Origin: CAYSCX01 sp964429575
Lineage (GTDB): Bacteria; Desulfobacterota; Binatia; Binatales; Binataceae
NCBI GenBank assembly: GCA_964429575.1
Contig: CAYSCX010000029.1
Coordinates: 1-30,275, forward strand
DNA: 30,275 nucleotides
Direction: 5' to 3'
Below, in pieces: positions 1 to 8,492 of the stretch; within the stretch, counting starts at the first letter, position 1; each line of letters starts with the position of its first letter. Below the pieces are notes generated by a model. It was not told where the DNA came from and ran no database searches. It worked only from the letters and a program-made list of their open reading frames with translations. Made by a program: the position numbers and the translations under genes.

Positions 1-131
1 TCGGCATCACCCAGCACGACTGTGCCGCCGTCGTCGGGGCCGCGATGGAACTGCGAGGCGATCATCCGCCTAATGGCGTCGTCGAGTCCGGGGACGCGGG
101 CAGTAGTTACAATTCCGGCGATTCCGCACAT
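1..131 (-). CDS. asnB: Asparagine synthase (glutamine-hydrolysing), 5' end only
   Basis: Only the first 43 codons lie in the window; the gene runs off the left edge. The translation starts MCGIAGIV and continues to an RGPDDGG motif. This is the N-terminus of class II (Ntn-type) glutamine amidotransferases, in which Cys2 becomes the N-terminal nucleophile after Met removal. In AsnB-type enzymes this domain releases ammonia from glutamine for amidation by a C-terminal ATP-dependent synthetase domain, which is not visible here. The ATG at 131-129 overlaps the end of the preceding membrane-protein gene by 25 bases, so it is very likely the last visible member of the polysaccharide operon. AsnB-like proteins are common in such clusters, where some may amidate sugars instead of aspartate. 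The amidotransferase call is firm; the synthase assignment is probable, since other Ntn amidotransferases share the MCGI start. Confidence 0.85.
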   Translation of the reverse strand, partial: MCGIAGIVTTARVPGLDDAIRRMIASQFHRGPDDGGTVVLGDA

Positions 132-1654
132 GGTGGGAGAGCGGTCGATGCGCGGTGACTGCGGCCGCCGCGGACATTTTCCAAGGCCGGGAGCTTGAGC
201 AGCGCGCCGGCGAAGACCCAGAAGTAAACGTTGATGGGATCGAGATCCAACTGCCATCCCTTGAGACTGGTTATCGACATGGTAATGATGAACGCGAGCA
301 GCGCGGCGGCGAACGAGTGCAGGCCCGTGTCGCGGAGCGTGGAACGGACCCGGGATCCGGCCGCGATCAGAGACGCGAACAGGCCTGCGACCAGCAGCAA
401 TCCGGCCACACCGAGTTCATGCACTGCTTTGGCATAGTAATTCTCGATTGCGATGAACGATTCCGTGTCCGCGAAGGCATAACGCGCGGCGCCGGTGTTG
501 ACGCCGGTGCCTTCACCCAACGGCCACTGGGAAATCGAACTTGCCAGCGCCCCGTACGCGAGCTCGGTCGCGTAATAGCCGGTAAGCTCCCAGACCATGT
601 AGTACAACACCGAGAAATCCACGCCAAGCAACATCACTGCGCCGACCGCCAATGCGACTGCGGGCACCAGGGCCAGCGTCACCGCGCCCGGGCTGCGGTC
701 GAGCAGCACTATGAGCGCCATCATCAGCGGAAGGTACACGAACGCGCTGCGCGCGCCGCAGGTGAGGCATGCGATTACGTCGAGCGCGAGCACCCCGAGC
801 GCGAACGTTCGCCAGCGTGCCGAGGCATCGAGATGCATCAAGGAGTATGCGGGCACGATCATCGCGAGCGTGAAGCCAAAGTACTGAGTAACGAAGGTGA
901 ACGTCGCGGGGATGCGCGCGAGGAGTCCGACTTCGCCGACGTCGAATTGGGCGAACTGTTGCGTAACGCCGCCGGCGGCCCCGCCGTAGATGGATTCCAT
1001 CGCGAATTGATAACCCATCGATAGTGTCAGCATCAGTTCCGCGATTCCCACCACGCAGGGAATCACGGTCAATGACACCAGCAGGCGGAGCAGCACCACC
1101 AGGTCACGCTGGTCGGAACACATCGCGTAGCCCAGGAAGATCAGCGGGATGTAGAACAGCCAGACTTTCAGACCGATAAGAGCAACCATCGGGCTGGGCA
1201 CGCCCGGGTTGAGCATCTGCACCACCACCAGCACCGCCAGCGCGCACATCAAGCCAACCGGAGCGCGCGGAAAGCCACGGAGCGATTCACGCCCGCTGAT
1301 CAGCGCGTGCGCGAACAACACATATGCCGGGGCGAGGAACAGCACATCCTTGAAGAGCAGCGGCAGCTTCGACGGCGAGAGCGCGAGAATCACCACGCCC
1401 GCCAATGGCAGATATGCAAGCGCGGCCATCAATGCGCTTCGCCATCGGAGCAGTACGACCATCAAGCCCGCAGCCGCAGCAAGCGCCGCAAACACGTATG
1501 CGAACTCGCGCGGAACCAATGCCGCGACAACCCCGGTCGCGGCTGCTGCCATCGCAGTTGGCAGCGGATGCGGAAGACCGCGCGGTTCGATCGCATCTCC
1601 GCGCACGCGCGTGTCCCCGCGATTGATTGCGCCAACCGAAACCGACGAACGCAT
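107..1654 (-). CDS. O-antigen polymerase/ligase-like membrane protein (Wzy-type)
   Basis: A 515-residue, very hydrophobic protein with around ten or more predicted membrane segments and a longer hydrophilic loop in its second half (around TGYYATELAYG, then SQWPLGEGTGVNTGAARYAF). That pattern is typical of the Wzy/WaaL/O-antigen ligase superfamily, which polymerises or transfers lipid-linked oligosaccharides at the periplasmic face of the inner membrane. Beside a flippase, in a cluster with no other polymerase, Wzy is the best guess. The frame stays open upstream to 1849, but that extension reads as arginine-rich shadow of the upstream gene. I chose the ATG at 1654, four bases after the upstream stop; an ATG at 1552 is also possible. 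No clear Shine-Dalgarno is seen. Sequence alone does not separate polymerase from ligase. Confidence 0.75.
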   Translation of the reverse strand: MRSSVSVGAINRGDTRVRGDAIEPRGLPHPLPTAMAAAATGVVAALVPREFAYVFAALAAAAGLMVVLLRWRSALMAALAYLPLAGVVILALSPSKLPLLFKDVLFLAPAYVLFAHALISGRESLRGFPRAPVGLMCALAVLVVVQMLNPGVPSPMVALIGLKVWLFYIPLIFLGYAMCSDQRDLVVLLRLLVSLTVIPCVVGIAELMLTLSMGYQFAMESIYGGAAGGVTQQFAQFDVGEVGLLARIPATFTFVTQYFGFTLAMIVPAYSLMHLDASARWRTFALGVLALDVIACLTCGARSAFVYLPLMMALIVLLDRSPGAVTLALVPAVALAVGAVMLLGVDFSVLYYMVWELTGYYATELAYGALASSISQWPLGEGTGVNTGAARYAFADTESFIAIENYYAKAVHELGVAGLLLVAGLFASLIAAGSRVRSTLRDTGLHSFAAALLAFIITMSITSLKGWQLDLDPINVYFWVFAGALLKLPALENVRGGRSHRASTALPPCAESPEL

Positions 1655-1658
1655 GCGA

Positions 1659-3002
1659 TCAGTGCGATGCCGCATGCGCGCAGGCCGGCGCATCGCGGTC
1701 CAAGCCAAGCTCGCCGCGGACCACGGCGGCGATCGACCTGCGGTAGCGCGCCCAGGTGAACTGCTCAGCGCGCGCACGCGCATTGCGGCCCATCTGCTCG
1801 CGCAGCGTCCGGTCGTCGGCCAGCCCTGCGATCTTCGCGGCGAGCGCATCGACGTCGCGAATCGGCACGATGAAGCCGTCGATGCCGTCGCGCACCACGC
1901 TTCCGCTGTTGGCGGTGGTAATCACAGGCAAACCCGATGCGAGCGCTTCGTAGGTAACTCGCGCGGAGCCTTCGAACAACGACGGCAACACAAACAGGTC
2001 GGCGCTCTGGTACCAGCGATGCACCTCGGCGTGCGCCACCCCGGTGACGTGCGTGAACAGGCCGCGATAGCGCATCAGTCCCGAGGTACCGCCCACCGGG
2101 TCTCCGACCACGACCAGCTCAAGGTCGCGACGGTCGAGCCGCTTCACCGCCTCGAGCAGATACTTGATGCCTTTGCGCTGGCCGAGTTGTCCCACGAACA
2201 GCACGCGGACTATGCGAGCGTGCCTGCGCGGAGGCGGCGGCCGGAAGCACAACGTATCGGCGCCGTACGGCACCACCGTGATCTTTGATGGATCGACGCC
2301 ATTGTCGATCAGCGTTGAGCGGACAAAGTCCGATCCGGCAACGATGCGATCCGCGGCGTGGGGCTCGCGCGACGAGTTGAGTGCGAAGGCTTCGATCTGC
2401 GCAAGCTGCAGCGTATCCGCGAACTCAGGGCACAGTTCGGCTTCCTCGCGCAGGATGCGCAGGCCAGTGCGCTGGTCGGCGATGGATTGATCAAGCACGC
2501 AGCGCGCGCCCACCTCGCGCGCCGCATGGAATGGCGCCAGTGCGCACGAGTCCGGGCACACGACGGCGGCCGGCCGTTCACGCCTGATGATCGCGGCGAC
2601 CGCGCGCTCGAAACGCCGATTGCGCAATCGCATGACGTGCGGGGCAAACCGCCGCGACCCGGGTAGCCGGGCGGTCGCGACGAAGGCGAGCTCAAGCGCG
2701 GGCATGGTTCGTACGTGCGCGGCGCTGAGGGCGGGTCGATGTCGGCGCAACAACTCGCGCTCGAGCGGACGCGACAGGCGCGCCGGCAACATCGACAGCA
2801 TGCGCGCGAGGAATCCATTGGGGTCGTAGTAGAAGCCGGTCACGAAGGACTGGAGCAGACCCGCGTCTTCGAGGCCCAGCGCGGTTTCGTAAGAATGCTG
2901 CGTGCCGGGATGGGCAAGCAGGACTTCGCCCGCGGCGGCGTCCGGGCGCTGCTGATCTTGGTGCAAAGCCAATCTCAGACCGGGGCGCGGATACGCTGCC
3001 AT
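1659..3002 (-). CDS. GT-B glycosyltransferase, family 4 type
   Basis: A 447-residue protein with the two Rossmann halves of GT-B retaining glycosyltransferases. The C-terminal half holds the nucleotide-sugar site: VLFVGQLGQRKGIKYLLEA (about 267-285), DLFVLPSLFEG (about 335-345) and the E-x7-E motif formed by Glu344 and Glu352, followed by ASGLPVITT. These features are diagnostic of the GT4/GT1-like glycosyl transferase group. It probably adds a sugar to the lipid-linked repeat unit at the cytoplasmic face of the membrane; donor and acceptor cannot be read from the sequence. The ATG at 3002 overlaps the flippase gene by 28 bases. A TTG at 2966, just after the flippase stop, is an alternative start and would remove a poorly conserved-looking N-terminus. 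Confidence 0.88.
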   Translation of the reverse strand: MAAYPRPGLRLALHQDQQRPDAAAGEVLLAHPGTQHSYETALGLEDAGLLQSFVTGFYYDPNGFLARMLSMLPARLSRPLERELLRRHRPALSAAHVRTMPALELAFVATARLPGSRRFAPHVMRLRNRRFERAVAAIIRRERPAAVVCPDSCALAPFHAAREVGARCVLDQSIADQRTGLRILREEAELCPEFADTLQLAQIEAFALNSSREPHAADRIVAGSDFVRSTLIDNGVDPSKITVVPYGADTLCFRPPPPRRHARIVRVLFVGQLGQRKGIKYLLEAVKRLDRRDLELVVVGDPVGGTSGLMRYRGLFTHVTGVAHAEVHRWYQSADLFVLPSLFEGSARVTYEALASGLPVITTANSGSVVRDGIDGFIVPIRDVDALAAKIAGLADDRTLREQMGRNARARAEQFTWARYRRSIAAVVRGELGLDRDAPACAHAASH

Positions 3003-4273
3003 GCGATGCGGAGCTCAGCCGCGCTCGGCACCAGCATGTCGATAACCGTGCACCCGCTCGCGCGCCGCGCGCAGATGAGCAGCAGAGCGGCGACCGCGGC
3101 ATAACCAGTCAGCGATGCGATCGCGGCGCCGACGATATCGTAGGAACGGAGCAACGGCGGCAGGACGAGCGCGGTCACTGCCAGACCGCCGAGTTCGGAC
3201 CACAGCACCGCCACGGGCGCACCAAGCCCGCGCAGTCCCTCTTCGAGTACCTGGTTCAGACCCAGCAGCGCGGAGGCGAACATGAGAATGATCGCCGCGT
3301 CGAGCGCCGGTTCGAACGCCTCGCCAAATATCGCGGGAAGCATCCATGGGGTTACCGCGGCGGCGCCGAGCCCCGCAGCGAGCGTCAACCCGCCCGCGAG
3401 CCTTGCGACCTCGACGAATGCGCGCACCTGCGCCCGGCGCTCCGGGTGTGACGCCACGTGCGGAAAGAACACCACCGCGACCGCGCTGAACAGCGGGCTC
3501 AGCGTCATGCTCCACACCACCGCTACCGCGTACAGCCCGAGCATCGCCGGCGGCAACAGCGCCGCCATCAACATCTGATCGAGCCTCAAGTTCAAGACGT
3601 ACGGGACGCTGGTGAGCGCCGATGGCACGCCGAAGCGCAGCATCGGCCGCCACATCGTGACGTCGGGGACGAACGGCCCGGCAATGCGCCTCAAGACCGC
3701 GAGTGCGGTCGCCGGAATTCCGAGCGCGAGCATCAGGACAAGATTCGCCGCGGCGAGATATTCCGCGGTCATCCGTCCGGACCACCATGCCGCACCGATC
3801 GCCGCCGCCCACACCGCGGACGAAACGAATCTGAGCCCATTCCACCACGCGAAATCACCTGTGCCGCGCAGCACCGTATGCGGAATCGTGGCCAATGCGT
3901 AACCGACTCCGATCAGCAGGTACCAGCGCGATGCCGCCACCGTCGCGGGGTCCTGCGAGGAGAGCAGCATGGGCATCGCAAAGTACCCGGCGGCCATCAG
4001 CACGATGCATCCGGCGAGCCCAAGGGCGACTGCGCTCGCCATCTCGCGCGAGGCGCGGGCAGGGTCGCGCGCCGAGAAGTACACCAGCGCCTCGGGCATC
4101 CCGAGCATTCCGACCGTGGCGAGAAAGTTTGGCCAGAGCTGAATCGCTGCCAGCTCGCCGCGCCCCTGCGGACCGAGCATTCTGGCAACCGCTGCTCCGG
4201 TCGCAAGCCCGGCGGCCGCGATGAGAGCATTAGCGCCCAAGGTGAGCGCGACGCTTGAGCCGAATTTCGGCAT
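2975..4273 (-). CDS. Wzx-like polysaccharide flippase (MOP superfamily)
   Basis: About 432 residues with roughly 12 to 14 hydrophobic helices. The N-terminus (LTLGANALIAAAGLATG, then ARMLGPQGRGELAAIQLWP) matches the opening of Wzx/MurJ-type MOP flippases, where a GP-x-GRG-type turn follows helix 1. Such proteins move undecaprenyl-diphosphate-linked repeat units across the inner membrane. The start at 4273 (MPKFGSS) lies 20 bases after the methyltransferase stop and leads straight into the first membrane helix. The frame extends to 4336, but that part is Arg-rich and overlaps the upstream gene. The gene overlaps the start of the next glycosyltransferase, suggesting coupled translation. Substrate is presumed to be the repeat unit made by this cluster. 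Confidence 0.87.
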   Translation of the reverse strand: MPKFGSSVALTLGANALIAAAGLATGAAVARMLGPQGRGELAAIQLWPNFLATVGMLGMPEALVYFSARDPARASREMASAVALGLAGCIVLMAAGYFAMPMLLSSQDPATVAASRWYLLIGVGYALATIPHTVLRGTGDFAWWNGLRFVSSAVWAAAIGAAWWSGRMTAEYLAAANLVLMLALGIPATALAVLRRIAGPFVPDVTMWRPMLRFGVPSALTSVPYVLNLRLDQMLMAALLPPAMLGLYAVAVVWSMTLSPLFSAVAVVFFPHVASHPERRAQVRAFVEVARLAGGLTLAAGLGAAAVTPWMLPAIFGEAFEPALDAAIILMFASALLGLNQVLEEGLRGLGAPVAVLWSELGGLAVTALVLPPLLRSYDIVGAAIASLTGYAAVAALLLICARRASGCTVIDMLVPSAAELRIAWQRIRAPV

Positions 4274-4292
4274 CGCACAGGTGCGCCGCGGC

Positions 4293-5036
4293 TCAGCGCG
4301 CCAGTCCGCCCGCGCACGCTTGGGCGCGAGCGCCAAGACGCCGCTCCACGCCGCGTCCGTACTTGGTCACCGACTTGAGCCAGGTGTAGCTGAGTGCTCC
4401 GACCCGAAGGAGGCGGCGGTTGATGAATAGAACGTCGGTGTTGTCGAGCGAGAAGTTGATGCACGCGAAGCCGAGCTTGCGAAGCCGCGCCTTCACTCGC
4501 GCGACGTCAGATCGAAGCTCCGGGAACAAGAAATCATGGAACTCGACCGTAAACTGGGCGACGCGCAGCAACTCCTCATCGCTCGCTCCGTCGAACATCG
4601 CGATTTCCGCGCCCTCGATGTCCACCTTCGCCAGATCGATCCGTTCCACATCGGCGCGCCGAAGCAGCTCGCCGAAACTTACCGATTCCACCTGGTGCGC
4701 GCCGATCAGCCCGCCCGCGTCAATGGCGTGCAACGCGCTCGGACACCGGGTCGCGTGCACCTTCAACGAAAGCACGCCGTTGTGGCCGGCGATCGCCACC
4801 GCGAGCACATCGACCGATGCGCAACGCGGGAGCTTTGGCCAAAGTTCCGGCGCGGGCTCTACCGCCAAGACCCGGCAACCAAACCGCCCGACGACGTGGC
4901 GCGTGAACTCGCCGAGATTCGCTCCGAGGTCCACGACCATCGAATGCGCGCCGAGCGGGCTGGTCAGAAAGGTGTGCTCGCAGACTCGCGCCACCTTCAA
5001 CGACACCCGCCTCCCGCCGCTGCCCTCCGTCACCAT
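4293..5036 (-). CDS. FkbM-family SAM-dependent methyltransferase
   Basis: A 247-residue protein with the FkbM-type methyltransferase signature. The SAM-binding motif I is VVDLGANLGEFT (about 34-45), an acidic residue ends strand 2 (AVEPAPE), and the family hallmark DLAKVDIEGAE lies at about 134-144. Members O-methylate hydroxyl groups on sugars, polyketides and lipids; within a polysaccharide cluster, methylation of a sugar in the repeat or at the chain end is the natural inference. The ATG at 5036 overlaps the preceding phosphoglycosyltransferase gene by seven bases, and the next gene follows 20 bases later, so it is embedded in the operon. Methyl acceptor unknown. Confidence 0.88.
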   Translation of the reverse strand: MVTEGSGGRRVSLKVARVCEHTFLTSPLGAHSMVVDLGANLGEFTRHVVGRFGCRVLAVEPAPELWPKLPRCASVDVLAVAIAGHNGVLSLKVHATRCPSALHAIDAGGLIGAHQVESVSFGELLRRADVERIDLAKVDIEGAEIAMFDGASDEELLRVAQFTVEFHDFLFPELRSDVARVKARLRKLGFACINFSLDNTDVLFINRRLLRVGALSYTWLKSVTKYGRGVERRLGARAQACAGGLAR

Positions 5037-6442
5037 CCGCCGAGGCTCACTACCTTGGTCACCGTCCTGCCGATGATCTTCGCATCAAGCCATAGCGACC
5101 AGTTGTCGATGTACTCGCAGTCGAGCCTCACCACCTTGTCGAAGTCGTTCACCGCGCCGTTGCCGTTGACTTGCCAAAGCCCGGTGATGCCCGGCTTGAT
5201 GCTGAGCCGGCGCAGATGACCGGAGCGATACTGTGCAACCTCCGCCGGCGTGGGCGGCCGCGTGCCGACCAGGCTCATCTCGCCGCGCAACACGTTCCAA
5301 AATTGCGGCAGCTCATCCAGATGAGTGCGGCGCATGAAGCGTCCGCTCGGCGTCACCCTTGGATCGTCGCGCATCTTGAACATGTGTCCGTTCATCTGAT
5401 TGCGCGCCATCAGTTCGGGCAGACGCTGTTCGGCGTCTGGATGCATGGTGCGGAACTTGTAGAGCATGAAGCGCCGCCCGTTTCGCCCGCGCCGCTCCTG
5501 TCGAAATAACACCGGTCCCGGCGACTCGCGCGAAAGCCGCCATGCGTAACACGGCAGCACCAGCGCGCACAGCATCAGCCCGGCGAGCGCGCCCACGATG
5601 TCCACCGCCCGTTTGGCCGCGAGCAGCAACCCATCGTGTGGCACCGTCTCGAGCGAAATCAGGCACAAACCGCCGCCCAAGTCTTCGAACTGATACTGTC
5701 CGACTTCGGACCCCGGCATCGTCACCAACATCCGGAACACCAGGCCCCGTTCCGCAGCAGCGGCGGCAAGCGCAGCGAACGATGACGCCTCGCCCAATTG
5801 CGCAACCACGACAACTTCATCGATTACGAATCGCCCCAACGCCGCCGACCATTGCTCGCGTCCCGCACGGCCGCCGTTTCGCGCCGATCCGTTTGCGAGC
5901 TGCGCGCACGCGCCCGGCGCAACCACGTCAACCACTGCGATGCTCCGATGCAGCTCATCGCTGACCATCGCAAGGTATCCGCGCGCCGCGTCGCGCTCGC
6001 CCACGACCAGCACCCGGGTTCGCTCCGTGGACCATCCCATGACGAGCCGCGCGCCGAGCCTCACCGCGGCCGTCAGGATGAACCCGCTTGCAATAAACGC
6101 CTCGAGCAGCAGCCGGCTCACGTCGGCGCGCATCGCCAGGTACATCGTCGCGAACAACGCGAGACTGGCGAGCAGATGCGCCGCGGCCAGCGCCCCCAGC
6201 ATCGGCCACGCCCTCGCGCAGGTCGCCGGCCGGTAGAGGCCCCCCAACCTCAGCGCCGCCAACCAGACCGGAAGCACCAGCCACAGGAGCCATGCGTAGT
6301 GGGCAAAGGGGCCCGGCGCGCCGTAGCGCGGCGCCAGCAACGTTGCGCGCAACTCGTATGCGGCGGCGAATGCAAGCACCAGCGCCGCAGCGTCGAGCGC
6401 CATCATCACGCGCGCAAATGATTGTTCGCGCTGGCGGATCAT
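5030..6442 (-). CDS. Polyprenyl-phosphate sugar phosphotransferase (WcaJ/WbaP-like)
   Basis: A 470-residue initiating phosphoglycosyltransferase. It attaches the first sugar-1-phosphate to undecaprenyl phosphate and so commits the repeat unit. The layout is classic for the large polytopic form: about four N-terminal membrane helices (1-130), a Rossmann-like soluble region starting VLVVGER (about 144), one further membrane segment (about 277-300), then the catalytic domain. Catalytic features are the LYKFRTM motif (about 327-333), the Asp376-Glu377 dyad in THLDELPQFWNVL, VGTRP and KPGITGLWQV. Length is close to E. coli WcaJ, and the neighbouring gmd, fcl and WcaI-like genes recall colanic acid synthesis, so glucose-1-phosphate is a reasonable but unproven donor moiety. 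Its ATG overlaps the gmd stop in an ATGA. Confidence 0.93.
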   Translation of the reverse strand: MIRQREQSFARVMMALDAAALVLAFAAAYELRATLLAPRYGAPGPFAHYAWLLWLVLPVWLAALRLGGLYRPATCARAWPMLGALAAAHLLASLALFATMYLAMRADVSRLLLEAFIASGFILTAAVRLGARLVMGWSTERTRVLVVGERDAARGYLAMVSDELHRSIAVVDVVAPGACAQLANGSARNGGRAGREQWSAALGRFVIDEVVVVAQLGEASSFAALAAAAAERGLVFRMLVTMPGSEVGQYQFEDLGGGLCLISLETVPHDGLLLAAKRAVDIVGALAGLMLCALVLPCYAWRLSRESPGPVLFRQERRGRNGRRFMLYKFRTMHPDAEQRLPELMARNQMNGHMFKMRDDPRVTPSGRFMRRTHLDELPQFWNVLRGEMSLVGTRPPTPAEVAQYRSGHLRRLSIKPGITGLWQVNGNGAVNDFDKVVRLDCEYIDNWSLWLDAKIIGRTVTKVVSLGGW

Positions 6443-7527
6443 TGCATCGCGCGACGCTCGCGCTTTGCCAGTTCCAGGTCCGCGTCGACCATCATCGCAA
6501 TCAACTGTTCAAATCCGACCGTGGGCTTCCAGCCGAGCACGCGGCGCGCCTTCGACGAATCGCCGTTGAGAAATTCCACTTCGGATGGCCTCATCAGGCG
6601 CGGATCGAAGTCCACGTGCTTTCGCCAGTCGAGTGACAGGCGCTCGAAAACCAGCTCGAGAAACTCGCGTACCGAGTGGGTCTCGCCGGTCGCAACTACG
6701 TAGTCATCGGGCGCCGGCTGCTGAAGCATCAGCCACATCGCGCGGACATAATCGCCCGCAAATCCCCAGTCGCGCTGCGCGTCGAGATTGCCGAGCGCGA
6801 GGCGGCGCTGAAGTCCGAGCTTGATGCGGGTGGCGGAGCGCGTGATTTTCCGCGTCACGAAGTTCTCTGCGCGCCGCGGCGATTCATGATTGAACAGAAT
6901 CCCGTTGACCGCGAACATCCCGTACGCCTCGCGGTAGTTGACGGTCTGCCAATGCGCGTATGCCTTGGCGCATGCGTACGGACTGCGCGGATGGAAGCCC
7001 GTCGTCTCGTGCTGCGGAGTCTCGGCGACGCGCCCGAACATCTCCGATGAACCGGCCTGGTAAAAGCGCATCGCGCGTCCACTTTGCGCCGCGTGGTCAC
7101 GGACCGCTTCGAGCAGCCTGAGCGCGCCCATGCCGACCACGTCCGCGGTGTATTCGGGCTGATCGAACGAGATTCGCACGTGCGACTGCGCCGCCAGATT
7201 GTAAACTTCATCCGGCGCAACCTGGCCAATGATGCGGCGCAGGCCGGTGGCGTCGCCCAGGTCGCCGTAGTGAAGTTGCATCCCGCCTTCGCGCTGCTCG
7301 ACGTCCACGCCGGTGCGCAAGTGATCCACCCTCGTGGTCGCGAAACTCGAGCTGCGGCGCATGATGCCGTGCACCTGGTAACCGTTGGAGAGCAGCAGCT
7401 CCGCAAGGTACGACCCGTCCTGTCCGGTCGCGCCCGCAATCAGCGCCACCCGCGCGGGTTGGTTCTGCGCTCTGCCGCCCGACGCGCGCAGCGTAGTTTC
7501 GCTTCCGTTGGCGATACCTTCTGACAT
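6439..7527 (-). CDS. gmd: GDP-mannose 4,6-dehydratase
   Basis: A 362-residue short-chain dehydrogenase of the extended (NDP-sugar epimerase/dehydratase) type. It converts GDP-D-mannose to GDP-4-keto-6-deoxy-D-mannose with NADP. Seen: the nucleotide motif GATGQDGSYLAELLL (32 onward), HGIMRRSSSF, NLAAQSHV, the catalytic YxxxK as YACAK, and NHESPRR, all typical of GMD. The start at 7527 has a good ribosome site (GGGGGA, six bases upstream) and lies 11 bases after the fcl stop; the longer open frame to 7662 is shadow sequence. The first 25 residues are a Ser/Gly/Gln-rich tail ahead of the Rossmann fold. Next to fcl it completes GDP-L-fucose synthesis. Confidence 0.96.
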   Translation of the reverse strand: MSEGIANGSETTLRASGGRAQNQPARVALIAGATGQDGSYLAELLLSNGYQVHGIMRRSSSFATTRVDHLRTGVDVEQREGGMQLHYGDLGDATGLRRIIGQVAPDEVYNLAAQSHVRISFDQPEYTADVVGMGALRLLEAVRDHAAQSGRAMRFYQAGSSEMFGRVAETPQHETTGFHPRSPYACAKAYAHWQTVNYREAYGMFAVNGILFNHESPRRAENFVTRKITRSATRIKLGLQRRLALGNLDAQRDWGFAGDYVRAMWLMLQQPAPDDYVVATGETHSVREFLELVFERLSLDWRKHVDFDPRLMRPSEVEFLNGDSSKARRVLGWKPTVGFEQLIAMMVDADLELAKRERRAMQ

Positions 7528-7538
7528 CGTTTCCCCCT

Positions 7539-8492
7539 TCACGCCGCCAGGCCGCGGGATCGCGCGTCCCGAAACCAGACGATCGTCTGCTTGAGCCCCT
7601 CGACCAACCCGGTGGTGGCGTGAAACCCGAACTCGCGCGCCGCGCGCGAAACGTCGAGACACCGGCGCGGCTGCCCGTCCGGCTTCGAGCGATCGAAAAC
7701 CAACTCCCCGTCGAAACCCGTCAGGTTTGCGATCAGTTGCGCAAGCTCGCGGATACTGATCTCCCGTCCCGACCCAAGGTTGACCGGCGCGGCGCCGTCG
7801 TAACCCGCCGCCGCCAGCGCGATCCCGCGCGCGCAGTCACCGACGTAGAGGAACTCGCGGCTCGCCTCGCCGCTTCCCCACACGTTGACGCTGCGCATGC
7901 CGAGGTCGTTCGCATCGAGACATTTTCGAATCAGCGCCGGAATCACGTGCGAGCACGCCGGGTCGGTGCTGTCGCGCGGACCGTACAGATTCACCGGCAG
8001 CAGGTAGATCGCGTTGAAGCCGTATTGCTGGCGGTACGCCTGCGCCTGCACCAGCAACATTTTCTTCGCGAGCCCGTATGGCGCATTGGTCTCCTCGGGA
8101 TATCCCGCCCACAGGTCGTCTTCGCGAAACGGCACCGGCGTGAACTTCGGATACGCGCACACCGTGCCGAGCGCGACGAACTTCGCTACCCCGCGCCGGC
8201 GCGCCTGCTCCATCAACTCGACACCCATGATCAGGTTGTCGTAGAAAAACCGGCCCGGGTTCGCACGGTTCGCGCCGATTCCGCCGACCACCGCCGCCAG
8301 ATGAATGACGACTTCCGGACGCGTGTCGGAGTAAAGCCGCGCCACCTGCGGCGGACATCTGAGGTCGTAATCGGACGAACGCGGTCCGAAGATCTGAGTG
8401 CAGCCCGCGCGCTTGAGCGTCTCCATCAGGTGACCGCCGAGAAATCCGCCGGCGCCGGTCACCAGAATCCGCCGCTGACACAGCCGTTCCAT
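7539..8492 (-). CDS. fcl: GDP-L-fucose synthase
   Basis: A 317-residue extended short-chain dehydrogenase. It carries out the epimerase/reductase step from GDP-4-keto-6-deoxymannose to GDP-L-fucose. Seen: GAGGFLGG (13-20), HLAAVVGGIGAN, an SDR active-site YGLAKK, a VCAYP segment whose cysteine matches the catalytic Cys of the family, and VNLYGPRDS. The ATG at 8492 shares one base with the stop of the upstream glycosyltransferase (TGATG), a tight coupling that fixes the start; the open frame to 8723 is shadow. Together with gmd directly downstream it supplies GDP-fucose, implying that the polysaccharide contains L-fucose or a relative. Confidence 0.95.
   Translation of the reverse strand: MERLCQRRILVTGAGGFLGGHLMETLKRAGCTQIFGPRSSDYDLRCPPQVARLYSDTRPEVVIHLAAVVGGIGANRANPGRFFYDNLIMGVELMEQARRRGVAKFVALGTVCAYPKFTPVPFREDDLWAGYPEETNAPYGLAKKMLLVQAQAYRQQYGFNAIYLLPVNLYGPRDSTDPACSHVIPALIRKCLDANDLGMRSVNVWGSGEASREFLYVGDCARGIALAAAGYDGAAPVNLGSGREISIRELAQLIANLTGFDGELVFDRSKPDGQPRRCLDVSRAAREFGFHATTGLVEGLKQTIVWFRDARSRGLAA

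Noticed and set aside
155..1024. Long plus-strand frame (289 codons) opposite the Wzy-type gene, and similar long plus-strand frames opposite other genes to 16 kb
   Set aside because: High-GC shadow frames: rich in Arg, His and Gln, no ribosome site, no family motif, opposite genes with clear motifs.
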